Below, piece by piece: positions 16,818-24,383 of a stretch of DNA of 34,570 bases (its first letter is position 1; each line of letters starts with the position of its first letter). A program made the position numbers and the translations under genes. Source of the stretch: an uncultured Dysosmobacter sp. (GTDB taxonomy: Bacteria; Bacillota; Clostridia; Oscillospirales; Oscillospiraceae); contig CAKTHE010000025.1 of NCBI GenBank assembly GCA_934563745.1, positions 1-34,570 of the forward strand. The letters run 5' to 3'. The notes beneath the pieces were generated by a model. The model was given only the letters and a program-made list of their open reading frames with translations, was not told where the DNA came from and did no database searches.

Positions 16818-17924
16818 ATGAAAAAACATCTGGCAAAACTCCTCAGCGGCTTTCTGGCCGCCTGTCTGATGGCAGGCAGCGCCCTGGCCGCCGAGATCAC
16901 CCCTTCGGTCTCCTCTATCCAGCTAGAAAAGGAGCAGACCACCTTCTCCTTTGACATCAAGCTTCACGCAGACGCAGCCTTTGCCGGGGCGGAGTTCGGG
17001 CTGAAGCCCTCCGCCTCCGACGTCTCCTTCCACTCTCTGGAGATGCTGGGCAGTCTGGAGGAGGAGCCCCAGACCAAAACCGTGAAGGACGGTGTGCTGT
17101 ACTTCTGCTTTTACAGCAGCAGCAATAAGTACCAGCCCGGCGACTATACCGTAGCCCGGGTCACCTACGCCTACTCCGGCACCGCTGCCCGGAACGTGCA
17201 GCTGGTCTCTTCCAAGATCGTCACAGTGGACGCCAACGGCCAAACCTCCGGCGACACCTCCACCCCCGCCTTTACCGTCAGCATTACCCGCGCCGGCGGC
17301 AATGAGAGCGGCGGCACCACCGGCGGTGGCGGCGGCGGTGGCGGTACGGGCGGCGGAAGCGCCGGCGGAGGTATGACCCCCGCGCAGCCCGGCTCCGGCA
17401 CCTTTGTGGATGTCCCGGACGGTTCCTTCTGCCGGGATGCTGTGGAGTGGGCCGTGGATCACGGCATCACCAACGGCATTACCGACCAGTATTTCGATCC
17501 CAACGGCGTCTGCACCCGGGCCCAGGCCGTGACCTTCCTCTGGCGGGCGGCCGGAAAGCCCGCGCCCCAGAACCGTGAAATGCTCTTCACGGACGTTCCC
17601 TCCAATGCCTATTATCATGACGCCGTCCTTTGGGCGGTCGAGCAGGGCATCACCCGGGGCACCACGGAGACCACCTTCTCCCCCAATCAGCGGTGCAGCC
17701 GGGGCCACATTGTGACCTTCCTCTACCGGGCTCAGAATTCTCCCCCCGCTCTGGGCACCAATCCCTTCTCGGATGTGTCCTATGGCAGCTTCTGCTATCA
17801 TGCGGCCTTGTGGGCCGCAGCCAACGGCGTGACCAAGGGTACCACGGAAACCACCTTCAGCCCCAGCGCTCCCTGCACCCGGGGCCAGATCGTCACCTTC
17901 CTTTACCGCTGCCTGGCCCAGTAA
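16818..17924 (+). CDS. Cohesin-like domain joined to three SLH repeats (putative anchoring scaffoldin)
   Basis: A 368-residue exported protein. Signal peptide 1-25 (MKKHLAKLL..., ends ALAAE), a beta-sandwich resembling a cohesin (about 26-155), a Gly-rich flexible linker (about 158-193, a run of eight Gly) and three SLH repeats (about 195-245, 257-306, 317-368) with the pattern DAVEWAVDHGITNG and CTRAQAVTFLWRA. SLH repeats bind pyruvylated wall polymers, so the protein should sit on the cell wall with the cohesin-like domain outward. It is the last gene of the operon with two dockerin proteins and has no dockerin itself, the layout expected of an anchoring scaffoldin. The reading frame is open further upstream, but ATG 16818 has TGGAGG and a signal peptide. 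The cohesin assignment is by fold pattern only. Confidence 0.82.
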   Translation: MKKHLAKLLSGFLAACLMAGSALAAEITPSVSSIQLEKEQTTFSFDIKLHADAAFAGAEFGLKPSASDVSFHSLEMLGSLEEEPQTKTVKDGVLYFCFYSSSNKYQPGDYTVARVTYAYSGTAARNVQLVSSKIVTVDANGQTSGDTSTPAFTVSITRAGGNESGGTTGGGGGGGGTGGGSAGGGMTPAQPGSGTFVDVPDGSFCRDAVEWAVDHGITNGITDQYFDPNGVCTRAQAVTFLWRAAGKPAPQNREMLFTDVPSNAYYHDAVLWAVEQGITRGTTETTFSPNQRCSRGHIVTFLYRAQNSPPALGTNPFSDVSYGSFCYHAALWAAANGVTKGTTETTFSPSAPCTRGQIVTFLYRCLAQ

Positions 17925-18045
17925 CGAACCGGCGGCAGAATCGTTGAAGCCGCGTCGGCTGCGGTCATTTGTCCGGCACCGGACGTTCCTCTTTGCAAAG
18001 CGCTTCCGCCGGCCAAACCGCAGAAGATGCCGAACTTTCAAAAAA

Positions 18046-18079
18046 GAGCGGCGGTGTACCCAATGGTACACCGCCGCTC
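18046..18079. terminator. Bidirectional terminator after the surface operon
   Basis: GAGCGGCGGTGTACC (18046-18060) pairs with GGTACACCGCCGCTC (18065-18079), with A-run before and CTTTTG after. It separates the operon from the convergent HAD gene. Confidence 0.88.
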
Positions 18080-18153
18080 CTTTTGATCATCTTGGGCAGA
18101 GCTGCCGTGCGGGAGGCTCATACGGGCTTCAGGCGCCTTCTTCCGGGTTCCGG

Positions 18154-18813
18154 TCAGCAGCTCCGGATAAACCGCTCCAGCTCCTGCGCCGTTTGGACCA
18201 CCGCCACGGCGCCGGCCGCCTTCAGTTCGCCCGGCAGCGCATAGCCGAAAAATTCCACCCCTACGCAGGGCAGGCCGCACTCCGCCGCTCCCAGCACGTC
18301 AAACTTCCGATCCCCTACCATCAGGACCTGCGGTTTGTCCGCCTCCGTCAAATGCAGGCGCCGCAGGGCTTCCCGGATAACATCCGCCTTGGTCCAGTCA
18401 TCTCCCGTGTCCGTGCTGCCGGTGATCACCTCCAGGGACGGCGTATAGCCAAAGTGATCGCAGATGGCGCGGCACAGCGCCTCCGGCTTGGAGGAAGCCA
18501 GGGCCAGAACATACCCATCCGCCTTCAGCCGGGCACACAGCTCCGGCAGGCCCGGAGCCGCCGCATTTTCAAATTTTCCGATGGGCACATAGCGCTCCCG
18601 GAACAGCTCGATCCCCCGCTCCGCCTGCTCTTTGGTAAAGCCGCAGAATTCCATAAACGAATCCTGCAGGGGCGGTCCGATAAAGCGCAGCAGCGTCTGC
18701 TCGTCCGGGACCGGAAGGTCCATCTTCCCGAACGCGTAGCGCAGACTGTTCAAAATTCCCTCCCGGGAGTCGGTCAGCGTTCCATCCAGGTCAAACAAAA
18801 TATAGCGCACCAT
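18154..18813 (-). CDS. HAD-superfamily hydrolase (phosphoglycolate phosphatase-like)
   Basis: A 219-residue HAD phosphatase with the classical motifs: I, FDLDGTLTDS (D8, D10); II, ALASSKP; III/IV, VGDRKFDVLGA. A helical cap (about 18-80) places it in the Gph/beta-phosphoglucomutase-like subfamily. The substrate is not clear from sequence; small sugar phosphates or phosphoglycolate are typical. An AAGGAGG site precedes the ATG and it has its own promoter, so it is probably a single gene. Confidence 0.88.
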   Translation of the reverse strand: MVRYILFDLDGTLTDSREGILNSLRYAFGKMDLPVPDEQTLLRFIGPPLQDSFMEFCGFTKEQAERGIELFRERYVPIGKFENAAAPGLPELCARLKADGYVLALASSKPEALCRAICDHFGYTPSLEVITGSTDTGDDWTKADVIREALRRLHLTEADKPQVLMVGDRKFDVLGAAECGLPCVGVEFFGYALPGELKAAGAVAVVQTAQELERFIRSC

Positions 18814-18856
18814 GCCGCGTCCCCTCCTTTTTCCGTGTTGTGCGTAAATCGTTTTT

Positions 18857-18885
18857 AGTTTACACGCATTTTACGTCTCAGGCAA
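18857..18885 (-). promoter_or_regulatory. Promoter of the HAD hydrolase
   Basis: Minus strand: TTGCCT (18885-18880), 17-base spacer, TAAACT (18862-18857). Confidence 0.6.
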
Positions 18886-18925
18886 GCAAAACCGCATTTT
18901 TTCGTCAGATTTCCGGACCGGACGG

Positions 18926-18966
18926 CCGAAAGCCCCTGCCGCAGAATCTGCGGCAGGGGCTTTCGG
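18926..18966 (-). terminator. Palindrome after cysK, likely terminator
   Basis: A long near-perfect palindrome, CCGAAAGCCCCTGCCGCAGA against TCTGCGGCAGGGGCTTTCGG. There is no long U-run after it, but its place directly after cysK fits termination. Confidence 0.7.
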
Positions 18967-18988
18967 CTATGGCAACTGAAAAAGAGGG

Positions 18989-19921
18989 TCAGTCTGCAAA
19001 CAGCGGGGTGGAGAGATAACGGTCGCCGGTATCGGGCAGCAGCGCGACAATGGTCTTGCCCTTATTCTCCGGCCGCTTGGCCAGCTCGATCGCGGCCCAC
19101 ACAGCGGCGCCGGAAGAAATGCCTACCAGGATTCCTTCGCTGTGGCCGATCTTCTTGCCGGTGGCAAACGCATCGTCATTCTCCACGGGAATGATCTCGT
19201 CGTAGATCTTCGTGTCCAGCACATCCGGCACGAATCCGGCGCCGATGCCCTGGATCTTGTGCGAGCCGGCGGTGCCCTTGCTCAGCACGGGGGAGGAAGC
19301 CGGCTCCACCGCCACGACCTTTACGTTGGGATTCTGAGCCTTCAGGTAGCGGCCCACGCCGGTGATCGTGCCGCCGGTACCCACGCCGGCCACAAAGATA
19401 TCGACCTGACCATCCGTGTCCTCCCAGATCTCCGGGCCGGTGGTGGTCTCATGTACCTTGGGGTTGGCCGGATTGACGAACTGGCCGGGGATAAAGCTGT
19501 TGGGGATCTCCTTCGCCAGCTCCTCTGCCTTGGCAATGGCGCCCTTCATGCCCTTGGCGCCCTCGGTCAGAACCAGCTCCGCCCCGTAAGCCTTCATCAG
19601 CTGGCGGCGCTCCACGCTCATGGTCTCCGGCATCACGATGATGATCCGATAGCCCCGGGCCGCAGCCACGGAGGCCAGGCCGATGCCGGTGTTGCCGGAG
19701 GTCGGCTCGATGATCACAGAGCCGGGCTTCAGCGCGCCCTTGGCCTCCGCATCGTCGATCATACCCTTTGCGATCCGGTCCTTGACCGAGCCGGCGGGAT
19801 TAAAGTACTCCAGCTTGACCACGATCTTCGCTTCCAGGCCCTCGGCCTTTTCCAGATGGGTCAGCTCCAGCAGGGGCGTCTTGCCGATCAGCTGGTCGGC
19901 GGCCGTATAAATCTTGCTCAT
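18989..19921 (-). CDS. cysK: Cysteine synthase A (O-acetylserine sulfhydrylase)
   Basis: A 310-residue PLP enzyme that makes cysteine from O-acetylserine and sulfide. The Schiff-base lysine is K47 in [11 protein letters not shown]; the substrate loop TSGNTGIG (about 74-81) and the phosphate-binding [10 protein letters not shown] are intact. The ORF is open upstream, but ATG 19921 has AGGAGG with a 9-base spacer and matches family length. It is transcribed divergently from an Rrf2 regulator; in Bacillus the Rrf2 protein CymR uses CysK as a partner, so the pairing points to cysteine or sulfur control. Confidence 0.96.
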   Translation of the reverse strand: MSKIYTAADQLIGKTPLLELTHLEKAEGLEAKIVVKLEYFNPAGSVKDRIAKGMIDDAEAKGALKPGSVIIEPTSGNTGIGLASVAAARGYRIIIVMPETMSVERRQLMKAYGAELVLTEGAKGMKGAIAKAEELAKEIPNSFIPGQFVNPANPKVHETTTGPEIWEDTDGQVDIFVAGVGTGGTITGVGRYLKAQNPNVKVVAVEPASSPVLSKGTAGSHKIQGIGAGFVPDVLDTKIYDEIIPVENDDAFATGKKIGHSEGILVGISSGAAVWAAIELAKRPENKGKTIVALLPDTGDRYLSTPLFAD

Positions 19922-20052
19922 AATAAAATTCCTCCTATAAATACACACTTTATTTTTGTAATCGGTTTGAATCCGCGGCAGGTCCTTCCGGCCCAGTCAA
20001 CATCGAAATTGCTTCATGTTTCATTACCAACTTCTCAAATAGGTTTATATGG

Positions 20053-20081
20053 ATTATACGGCGCTTTGCTGCATTTGTCAA
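20053..20081 (-). promoter_or_regulatory. Promoter of cysK
   Basis: Minus strand, perfect consensus: TTGACA (20081-20076), 17-base spacer, TATAAT (20058-20053). The plus-strand heptamer ATAGGTT near the start site (20038-20046) is shared with the operator at the Rrf2 gene. Confidence 0.85.
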
Positions 20082-20088
20082 GCCCTTC

Positions 20089-20107
20089 CTGCAAAAAATT
20101 TTTGCAG
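20089..20107. promoter_or_regulatory. Palindrome between the divergent promoters
   Basis: CTGCAAAAAATTTTTGCAG, a near-perfect 19-base palindrome standing exactly between the two -35 elements (20081 and 20111). It could be an operator or an A/T-tract UP-like element for both genes. Confidence 0.6.
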
Positions 20108-20110
20108 CGG

Positions 20111-20159
20111 TTGATTTCCTACTAACCTTACATTATAATAGGATTCAAAGAGAACCTAT
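20111..20159 (+). promoter_or_regulatory. Promoter and probable operator of the Rrf2 gene
   Basis: TTGATT (20111-20116), 17-base spacer, TATAAT (20134-20139). Overlapping the -10 and start is an inverted repeat, ATAGG-N12-CCTAT (20138-20159), a good candidate for autoregulation. Confidence 0.7.
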
Positions 20160-20186
20160 GCGAATTTGAAGCGGGAGGCAGATGAC

Positions 20187-20618
20187 ATGATGATATCCAC
20201 CAAAGGGCGCTATGCCCTGCGGGTGATGATTGACCTGGCGGAACATCAGACGGAGGGCTTTGTCCCCTTGAAGGAGATCGCCAAGCGGCAGGAGATTTCG
20301 GAAAAATATCTGGAAATCGTCCTCAAATCCCTGGTAAAGAACAATTTTCTCACCGGCCTGCGGGGCAAGGGCGGCGGCTATCGCCTGACCCGCTTGCCGG
20401 AGACCTATACGGTGGGCAGCATTCTGCGCCTGACCGAGAATTCCCTGGCGCCTGTGGCTTGTCTGGAGGAGAATGCGCCCCCCTGCGGCCGTATGGCGGG
20501 CTGCCGCACGGTCAAGATGTGGGCGGAGCTGGACAAACGGATCTCCGATTATCTAGACAGCGTCACCCTGGCCGATCTGATGGTCCGCGGGGATGAAGGC
20601 GACAACTACGTGATCTGA
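20187..20618 (+). CDS. Rrf2 family transcriptional regulator with three cysteines
   Basis: A 143-residue Rrf2 regulator. A winged helix at the N-terminus (MMISTKGRYALRVMIDLA, GLRGKGGGYRL) is followed by the dimerisation helix. Cysteines C92, C100 and C106 (C-x7-C-x5-C) match the Fe-S ligand region of IscR-like members, unlike Bacillus CymR, which lacks them. It could sense Fe-S or redox state, or control cysteine synthesis as CymR does. The ATG pair at 20187 has GGGAGG 8 bases before it; upstream in-frame codons lie beyond the ribosome site. Divergent from cysK. Confidence 0.9.
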   Translation: MMISTKGRYALRVMIDLAEHQTEGFVPLKEIAKRQEISEKYLEIVLKSLVKNNFLTGLRGKGGGYRLTRLPETYTVGSILRLTENSLAPVACLEENAPPCGRMAGCRTVKMWAELDKRISDYLDSVTLADLMVRGDEGDNYVI

Positions 20619-20650
20619 TCCGTCCTGTCTTTCTGCCTATATATAAGTAA

Positions 20651-20692
20651 AACCCCGGAGCGGCCATTCACCGTTCCGGGGGTTCGTTTTTT
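20651..20692 (+). terminator. Terminator of the Rrf2 gene
   Basis: AACCCCGGAGCGG (20651-20663) pairs with CCGTTCCGGGGGTT (20671-20684), followed by CGTTTTTT. Confidence 0.85.
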
Positions 20693-20705
20693 CTTTTCCG
20701 GGCCA

Positions 20706-21098
20706 TTACGGCTCCACGCCCTGGATCTCCACAAGCTCCACCGCCTGCTGTCCCAGGGCTGTCAGGACCGCGCTGCCGTGATAAGGGCAGTCGGAATAGG
20801 CCCGATAGTCAAAATTCTGCAGCGGCTCCTCCCGGTCCAGCCGGATCAGTCCCTTCAGCCGCAGGCCCAGCAGACTGCGGGCATACTCCGCCTCACTGTG
20901 TCCGGTCTCTTCCCGGTATACCGGCACATCCGGATCCGTGCCGAAGCCGACCGGCAAAAAGGGCGTCTGCGCAAAGCGCTGCAGCAGCTCCAGCTCCCCC
21001 GGCGTCACAAAAAGGCTTCCGCTGCCGCAGGCACCGCAGCCGCCGCAGCTTCCCCCTCCGCAGCCGGCACAGCCGCCGCAGGTGTTTTCTTCCCGCAT
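20706..21098 (-). CDS. Cys/Gly-rich small protein of unknown function
   Basis: A 130-residue protein not recognised. Its N-terminus has two CxxCxxC clusters (C7, C10, C13 and C18, C21, C24) in a Gly-rich segment, a likely metal or Fe-S binding tail. Residues about 30-130 look like a small helical, winged-helix-like domain (LFVTPGELELLQRFAQTPF, VLTALGQQAVEL). AAGGAG precedes the ATG. It is divergent from the copper genes csoR-copA, so a metal-linked role is possible, but nothing in the sequence proves it. No signal peptide or membrane segment. Confidence 0.75.
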   Translation of the reverse strand: MREENTCGGCAGCGGGSCGGCGACGSGSLFVTPGELELLQRFAQTPFLPVGFGTDPDVPVYREETGHSEAEYARSLLGLRLKGLIRLDREEPLQNFDYRAYSDCPYHGSAVLTALGQQAVELVEIQGVEP

Positions 21099-21181
21099 GC
21101 CGTTTCTCCTTCCTAACCCGGATCCCTCCGGGACTCCGGGACCATCAGCCTCCGGTCCCGCTCAGTATTCCACGCTTTTAA

Positions 21182-21211
21182 ATTTTAACACGCCCCGAAA
21201 GAGCCTGTCAA
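21182..21211 (-). promoter_or_regulatory. Promoter of the Cys-rich protein gene
   Basis: Minus strand: TTGACA (21211-21206), 18-base spacer, TAAAAT (21187-21182). Confidence 0.7.
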
Positions 21212-21244
21212 GAAACCCTCCGCCGGCGCGGCTGCTCCGGCTGT

Positions 21245-21276
21245 CCCGGCACGGAATAGAATCTTTCCGTGCCGGG
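21245..21276. repeat. Inverted repeat upstream of csoR
   Basis: CCCGGCACGGAA (21245-21256) pairs with TTCCGTGCCGGG (21265-21276), followed by AAAAATTTT. It lies between two divergent promoters, so it is not a terminator of an annotated gene; its role is unclear. Confidence 0.7.
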
Positions 21277-21299
21277 AAAAATTTTCTTCAAGCCAGGGC

Positions 21300-21349
21300 T
21301 TGACAAATACCCCCCAAGGGTATATATTCAAGATACCCCCAAGGGGTAT
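21300..21349 (+). promoter_or_regulatory. csoR-copA promoter with two CsoR boxes
   Basis: TTGACA (21300-21305), 17-base spacer, TATATT (21323-21328). One palindrome, ATACCC-CCCAA-GGGTAT (21307-21323), fills the spacer; a second, ATACCCC-CAA-GGGGTAT (21333-21349), covers the start site. Both resemble CsoR operators, whose centre-to-centre distance here is 26 bases. Confidence 0.88.
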
Positions 21350-21367
21350 AGACGAGGAGGCGTTTCC

Positions 21368-21673
21368 ATGGCTGAAGAGAATTGCTGCTGTTCCCAGCGC
21401 CACAAAGACCGTTCACCGGAGGAATATAAAAAGCTGATCCATCGGCTCAACCGTATTGAAGGGCAGATCCGCGGCATCCGCGGCATGGTGGAGCAGGGCG
21501 CCTACTGCACGGATATTCTGGTGCAGTCCGCCGCTGTGACCGCCGCCGTCAATGCCTTTAACCGGGAGCTTTTGGGCAACCACATCCGCACCTGTGTGGC
21601 CCGGGACCTCCGGGAGGGCAAGGATGATACGGTGGACGAGCTGCTGGCCGCCCTGCAAAAACTGATGAAATAA
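21368..21673 (+). CDS. csoR: Copper-sensing repressor CsoR
   Basis: A 101-residue CsoR/RcnR family (DUF156) protein, all-helical and DNA-binding. The Cu(I) ligand set is C47 (AYCTDIL), H72 and C76 (NHIRTC), the copper-type pattern. The family signature RLNRIEGQIRGIRGMVE is present. The N-terminus has an extra CCC motif (C6-C8). Copper binding should release it from the two operators in its own promoter and so switch on copA. The ATG at 21368 has GAGGAGG with a 7-base spacer. Confidence 0.95.
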   Translation: MAEENCCCSQRHKDRSPEEYKKLIHRLNRIEGQIRGIRGMVEQGAYCTDILVQSAAVTAAVNAFNRELLGNHIRTCVARDLREGKDDTVDELLAALQKLMK

Positions 21674-21754
21674 GCACCTCCCGCGCGGTCCTCCTCTCGG
21701 TGCAGGCGGACGGCGGGCGGTGCATTCCCTGAGCATTGAGATCGGAGGCATTCA

Positions 21755-24307
21755 ATGAAGCAATACACTGTCACGGGCATGAGCTGTGCGGCCTGCAGCG
21801 CCCGGGTGGAAAAGGCCGTATCCAAGGTTCCGGGCGTCACCGCCTGTTCGGTAAGCCTGCTGACCAATTCCATGGGCGTGGAGGGCACCGCTTCCGAGGG
21901 GGACATCGTGGCCGCCGTGGAAGCAGCCGGCTACGGCGCCGCCCCCAAGGGGACCGGAGGCGCCGCGCAAAGTCCTTCCGCCGCTGAGGCGCAGCTGGAA
22001 GATCACGACACCCCCCTTTTGAAGCGGCGGCTGATCTGGTCTTTGGGCTTTCTGCTGATCCTGATGTATTTTTCCATGGGGCATATGATGTGGGGCTGGC
22101 CCCTTCCGCATTTTTATGACGGGAACCATGTCGCCATGGGCCTGACGCAGCTTTTGCTGACGGTCATCATCATGGTCATCAACCAAAAGTTCTTTATCAG
22201 CGGATTCAAAAGCCTCTGGCACCGGGCGCCCAATATGGACACGCTGGTGGCTCTGGGCTCCACGGCCGCGTTCGTGTACAGCACCTACGCCCTGTTTGCC
22301 ATGACCGGCGCGCAGGTCCGGGGCGACGAGGCCGGCGTGATGCACTATATGATGGAATTCTATTTTGAGTCCGCCGCCATGATCCTGACGCTGATCACCG
22401 TCGGAAAAATGCTGGAAGCCCGCTCCAAGGGCAAAACCACCGACGCTTTAAAGGGTCTTATGAAGCTGGCCCCCCAAACGGCCACACTGGTACGGGATGG
22501 TACGGAAATCCAGGTCCCTGTGGAGCAGGTGGCGCTGGGCGACCTGTTCGTGGTGCGGCCCGGGGAAAATATTCCGGTGGACGGCGTGGTCCTGGAGGGC
22601 TCCAGCGCCGTCAACGAATCCGCCCTGACCGGTGAGAGCATTCCGGTGGACAAAGCGCCGGGGGACTCCGTCTCCGCCGCCACGCTGAACCAGTCCGGCT
22701 TTATTCGCTGCCGGGCCACCCGGGTCGGTGAGGACACCACGCTTTCCCAGATCATTCAGATGGTCAGCGACGCGGCGGCCACCAAGGCCCCGATCGCCAA
22801 AATCGCCGACAAGGTCTCCGGCGTGTTCGTGCCCGCCGTGATCACCCTCGCCGTGATCACCACCGCGGTCTGGCTGCTGCTGGGCCGTGACCTGGGATAT
22901 GCCCTGGCGCGGGGCATCTCCGTTCTGGTGATCTCCTGCCCCTGCGCCCTGGGTCTTGCCACGCCGGTGGCCATTATGGTGGGCAACGGTCTGGGCGCCA
23001 AAAACGGGATCCTTTTCAAAACGGCCGTCTCCCTGGAGGAGGCCGGCAAAGTTCAGATCGTCGCCCTGGATAAGACCGGCACCATCACCTGCGGCGAGCC
23101 CCGGGTCACCGATCTTCTGCCCGCTTCCGGCTTCGATGAGACGCAGCTTCTGCGCCTGGCGCTGGCGCTGGAGCAAAAAAGCGAGCATCCCCTGGCCCGC
23201 GCCATTCTGCAAAAGGCCGGTGAGGCCGGTCTCTCCGCCGGAGAGGTAACGGACTTTGAGGCCCGCCCCGGCAACGGGCTGAGCGCCGTCTGGGACGGAA
23301 GCGCCCTCAGCGGCGGAAACTATGCGTTCATCAGCACCCAGGCGTCGATCCCGGAGGAGTTGGCCCGGCAGGCCGAAGCGCTGGCCGAAGAGGGCAAAAC
23401 GCCCCTGTTCTTTGCCCGCGACGGCGTTCTGGCCGGTATCATCGCCGTGGCGGACGTTATCAAGGAGGACAGTCCCCAGGCCGTGCGGGAACTGCAGAAT
23501 ATGGGCATCCGGGTCGTCATGCTCACGGGCGATAACCCGCGCACGGCCCAGGCCATCGGCGCTCAGGCCGGCGTGGACGAAGTGATCGCCGGTGTTCTCC
23601 CCGACGGAAAAGAGCGGGAGATCCGCCAGCTCAAAAAGCTGGGCAAGGTCGCCATGGTAGGCGACGGCATCAACGACGCCCCCGCCCTGACCCGTGCCGA
23701 CATCGGCATCGCCATTGGCGCCGGCACCGATGTGGCCATTGACGCGGCGGATGTGGTCCTGATGAAGAGCCGCTTAAGCGATGTACCGGCCGCCATCCGC
23801 CTGAGCCGGGGCACCCTGCGCAACATCCACGAAAATCTGTTCTGGGCGTTCTTTTACAACACCATCGGCATCCCCCTGGCCGCCGGCGTGTTTATTCCTC
23901 TGGGCCTGACGCTGAACCCCATGTTCGGCGCAGCAGCCATGAGCCTGTCCAGCTTCTGCGTGGTATCCAATGCCCTGCGCCTGAATCTTCTGAATCTGCG
24001 GGATCCCCGGCATGACCGGAAGGTCAAGCCCGCTTTGACTCAGCCCCCGGCCGCCGGAGCGGCCGAACCCAAACAAGAAAAGGAGGAACCCACCACTATG
24101 GAAAAGACCATGAAAATCGAAGGAATGATGTGCGGCCACTGCGAGGCCCGCGTCAAAAAAGCCCTGGAGGCCCTGCCGGAAGTGGAGAGCGCAGCCGTCA
24201 GCCACACGGAGGGCACCGCCGTTGTGACCCTTAAGGGCGCCGTATCCGATGAGGCCCTGAAAAAGGCCGTCGAGGATCAGGACTACAAAGTCACCGGCAT
24301 TGCCTGA
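21755..24307 (+). CDS. copA: Copper-exporting P1B-type ATPase with C-terminal CopZ-like domain
   Basis: An 850-residue Cu(I) P-type ATPase that pumps copper out of the cytoplasm. N-terminal HMA domain (GMSCAAC, C11/C14), membrane segments, CPC motif C395-P-C397 ([11 protein letters not shown]), phosphorylation site D439 in [11 protein letters not shown] motif [19 protein letters not shown], and the Cu-type YN and MxxSS motifs in the last helices. After a short linker the protein ends in a second HMA domain (residues 782-850, MCGHC) of CopZ type, which is unusual in position. CGGAGG precedes the ATG. It is cotranscribed with csoR. Confidence 0.96.
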   Translation: MKQYTVTGMSCAACSARVEKAVSKVPGVTACSVSLLTNSMGVEGTASEGDIVAAVEAAGYGAAPKGTGGAAQSPSAAEAQLEDHDTPLLKRRLIWSLGFLLILMYFSMGHMMWGWPLPHFYDGNHVAMGLTQLLLTVIIMVINQKFFISGFKSLWHRAPNMDTLVALGSTAAFVYSTYALFAMTGAQVRGDEAGVMHYMMEFYFESAAMILTLITVGKMLEARSKGKTTDALKGLMKLAPQTATLVRDGTEIQVPVEQVALGDLFVVRPGENIPVDGVVLEGSSAVNESALTGESIPVDKAPGDSVSAATLNQSGFIRCRATRVGEDTTLSQIIQMVSDAAATKAPIAKIADKVSGVFVPAVITLAVITTAVWLLLGRDLGYALARGISVLVISCPCALGLATPVAIMVGNGLGAKNGILFKTAVSLEEAGKVQIVALDKTGTITCGEPRVTDLLPASGFDETQLLRLALALEQKSEHPLARAILQKAGEAGLSAGEVTDFEARPGNGLSAVWDGSALSGGNYAFISTQASIPEELARQAEALAEEGKTPLFFARDGVLAGIIAVADVIKEDSPQAVRELQNMGIRVVMLTGDNPRTAQAIGAQAGVDEVIAGVLPDGKEREIRQLKKLGKVAMVGDGINDAPALTRADIGIAIGAGTDVAIDAADVVLMKSRLSDVPAAIRLSRGTLRNIHENLFWAFFYNTIGIPLAAGVFIPLGLTLNPMFGAAAMSLSSFCVVSNALRLNLLNLRDPRHDRKVKPALTQPPAAGAAEPKQEKEEPTTMEKTMKIEGMMCGHCEARVKKALEALPEVESAAVSHTEGTAVVTLKGAVSDEALKKAVEDQDYKVTGIA
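24081..24086 (+). promoter_or_regulatory. Internal Shine-Dalgarno for a CopZ-like product
   Basis: AGGAGG inside copA, 11 bases before the in-frame ATG at 24098. Confidence 0.6.
24098..24307 (+). CDS. copZ: Possible separate CopZ-like copper chaperone (internal, in-frame start in copA)
   Basis: Translation from ATG 24098 would give a 69-residue protein, [19 protein letters not shown]..., a complete CopZ/HMA domain with the copper site CGHC. It would be the same frame as copA, so copA could make both the fused pump and a free chaperone. The AGGAGG at 24081 and the typical CopZ start favour this; alternatively the site is a relic of a copA-copZ fusion. Not proven that both products are made. 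Confidence 0.5.
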   Translation: MEKTMKIEGMMCGHCEARVKKALEALPEVESAAVSHTEGTAVVTLKGAVSDEALKKAVEDQDYKVTGIA

Positions 24308-24317
24308 GCTTCTTTGG

Positions 24318-24355
24318 AAAAGGCAGACGCGCCCTTTGGGCGTGTCTGCCTTTTT
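24318..24355. terminator. Terminator of copA
   Basis: AAAAGGCAGACGCGCCC (24318-24334) pairs with GGGCGTGTCTGCCTTTT (24338-24354), then T-run. It can also serve the convergent Crp/Fnr gene. Confidence 0.9.
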
Positions 24356-24383
24356 ATCGTCTTCCGGCTTCCCGGGCCGTCCC

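Noticed and set aside
12563..16960. A 1465-residue open frame on the minus strand, antisense to the LRR genes
   Set aside because: It is the mirror of two genuine genes with signal peptides, dockerins and ribosome sites. Its Gly/His/Ala-rich, low-complexity composition comes from the codon bias of the real strand; no domain recognised.
17290..17400. Gly-rich run as a simple-sequence repeat or assembly error
   Set aside because: It lies in frame between two folded domains and reads as a normal flexible linker of a surface protein.
16923..18071. A 382-residue minus-strand open frame antisense to the cohesin/SLH gene
   Set aside because: Ends in the terminator hairpin and mirrors the SLH repeats; no independent support.
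18926..18966. Possible transposon end or attachment site because of the long palindrome
   Set aside because: No transposase or integrase nearby; its place just after cysK fits a terminator.
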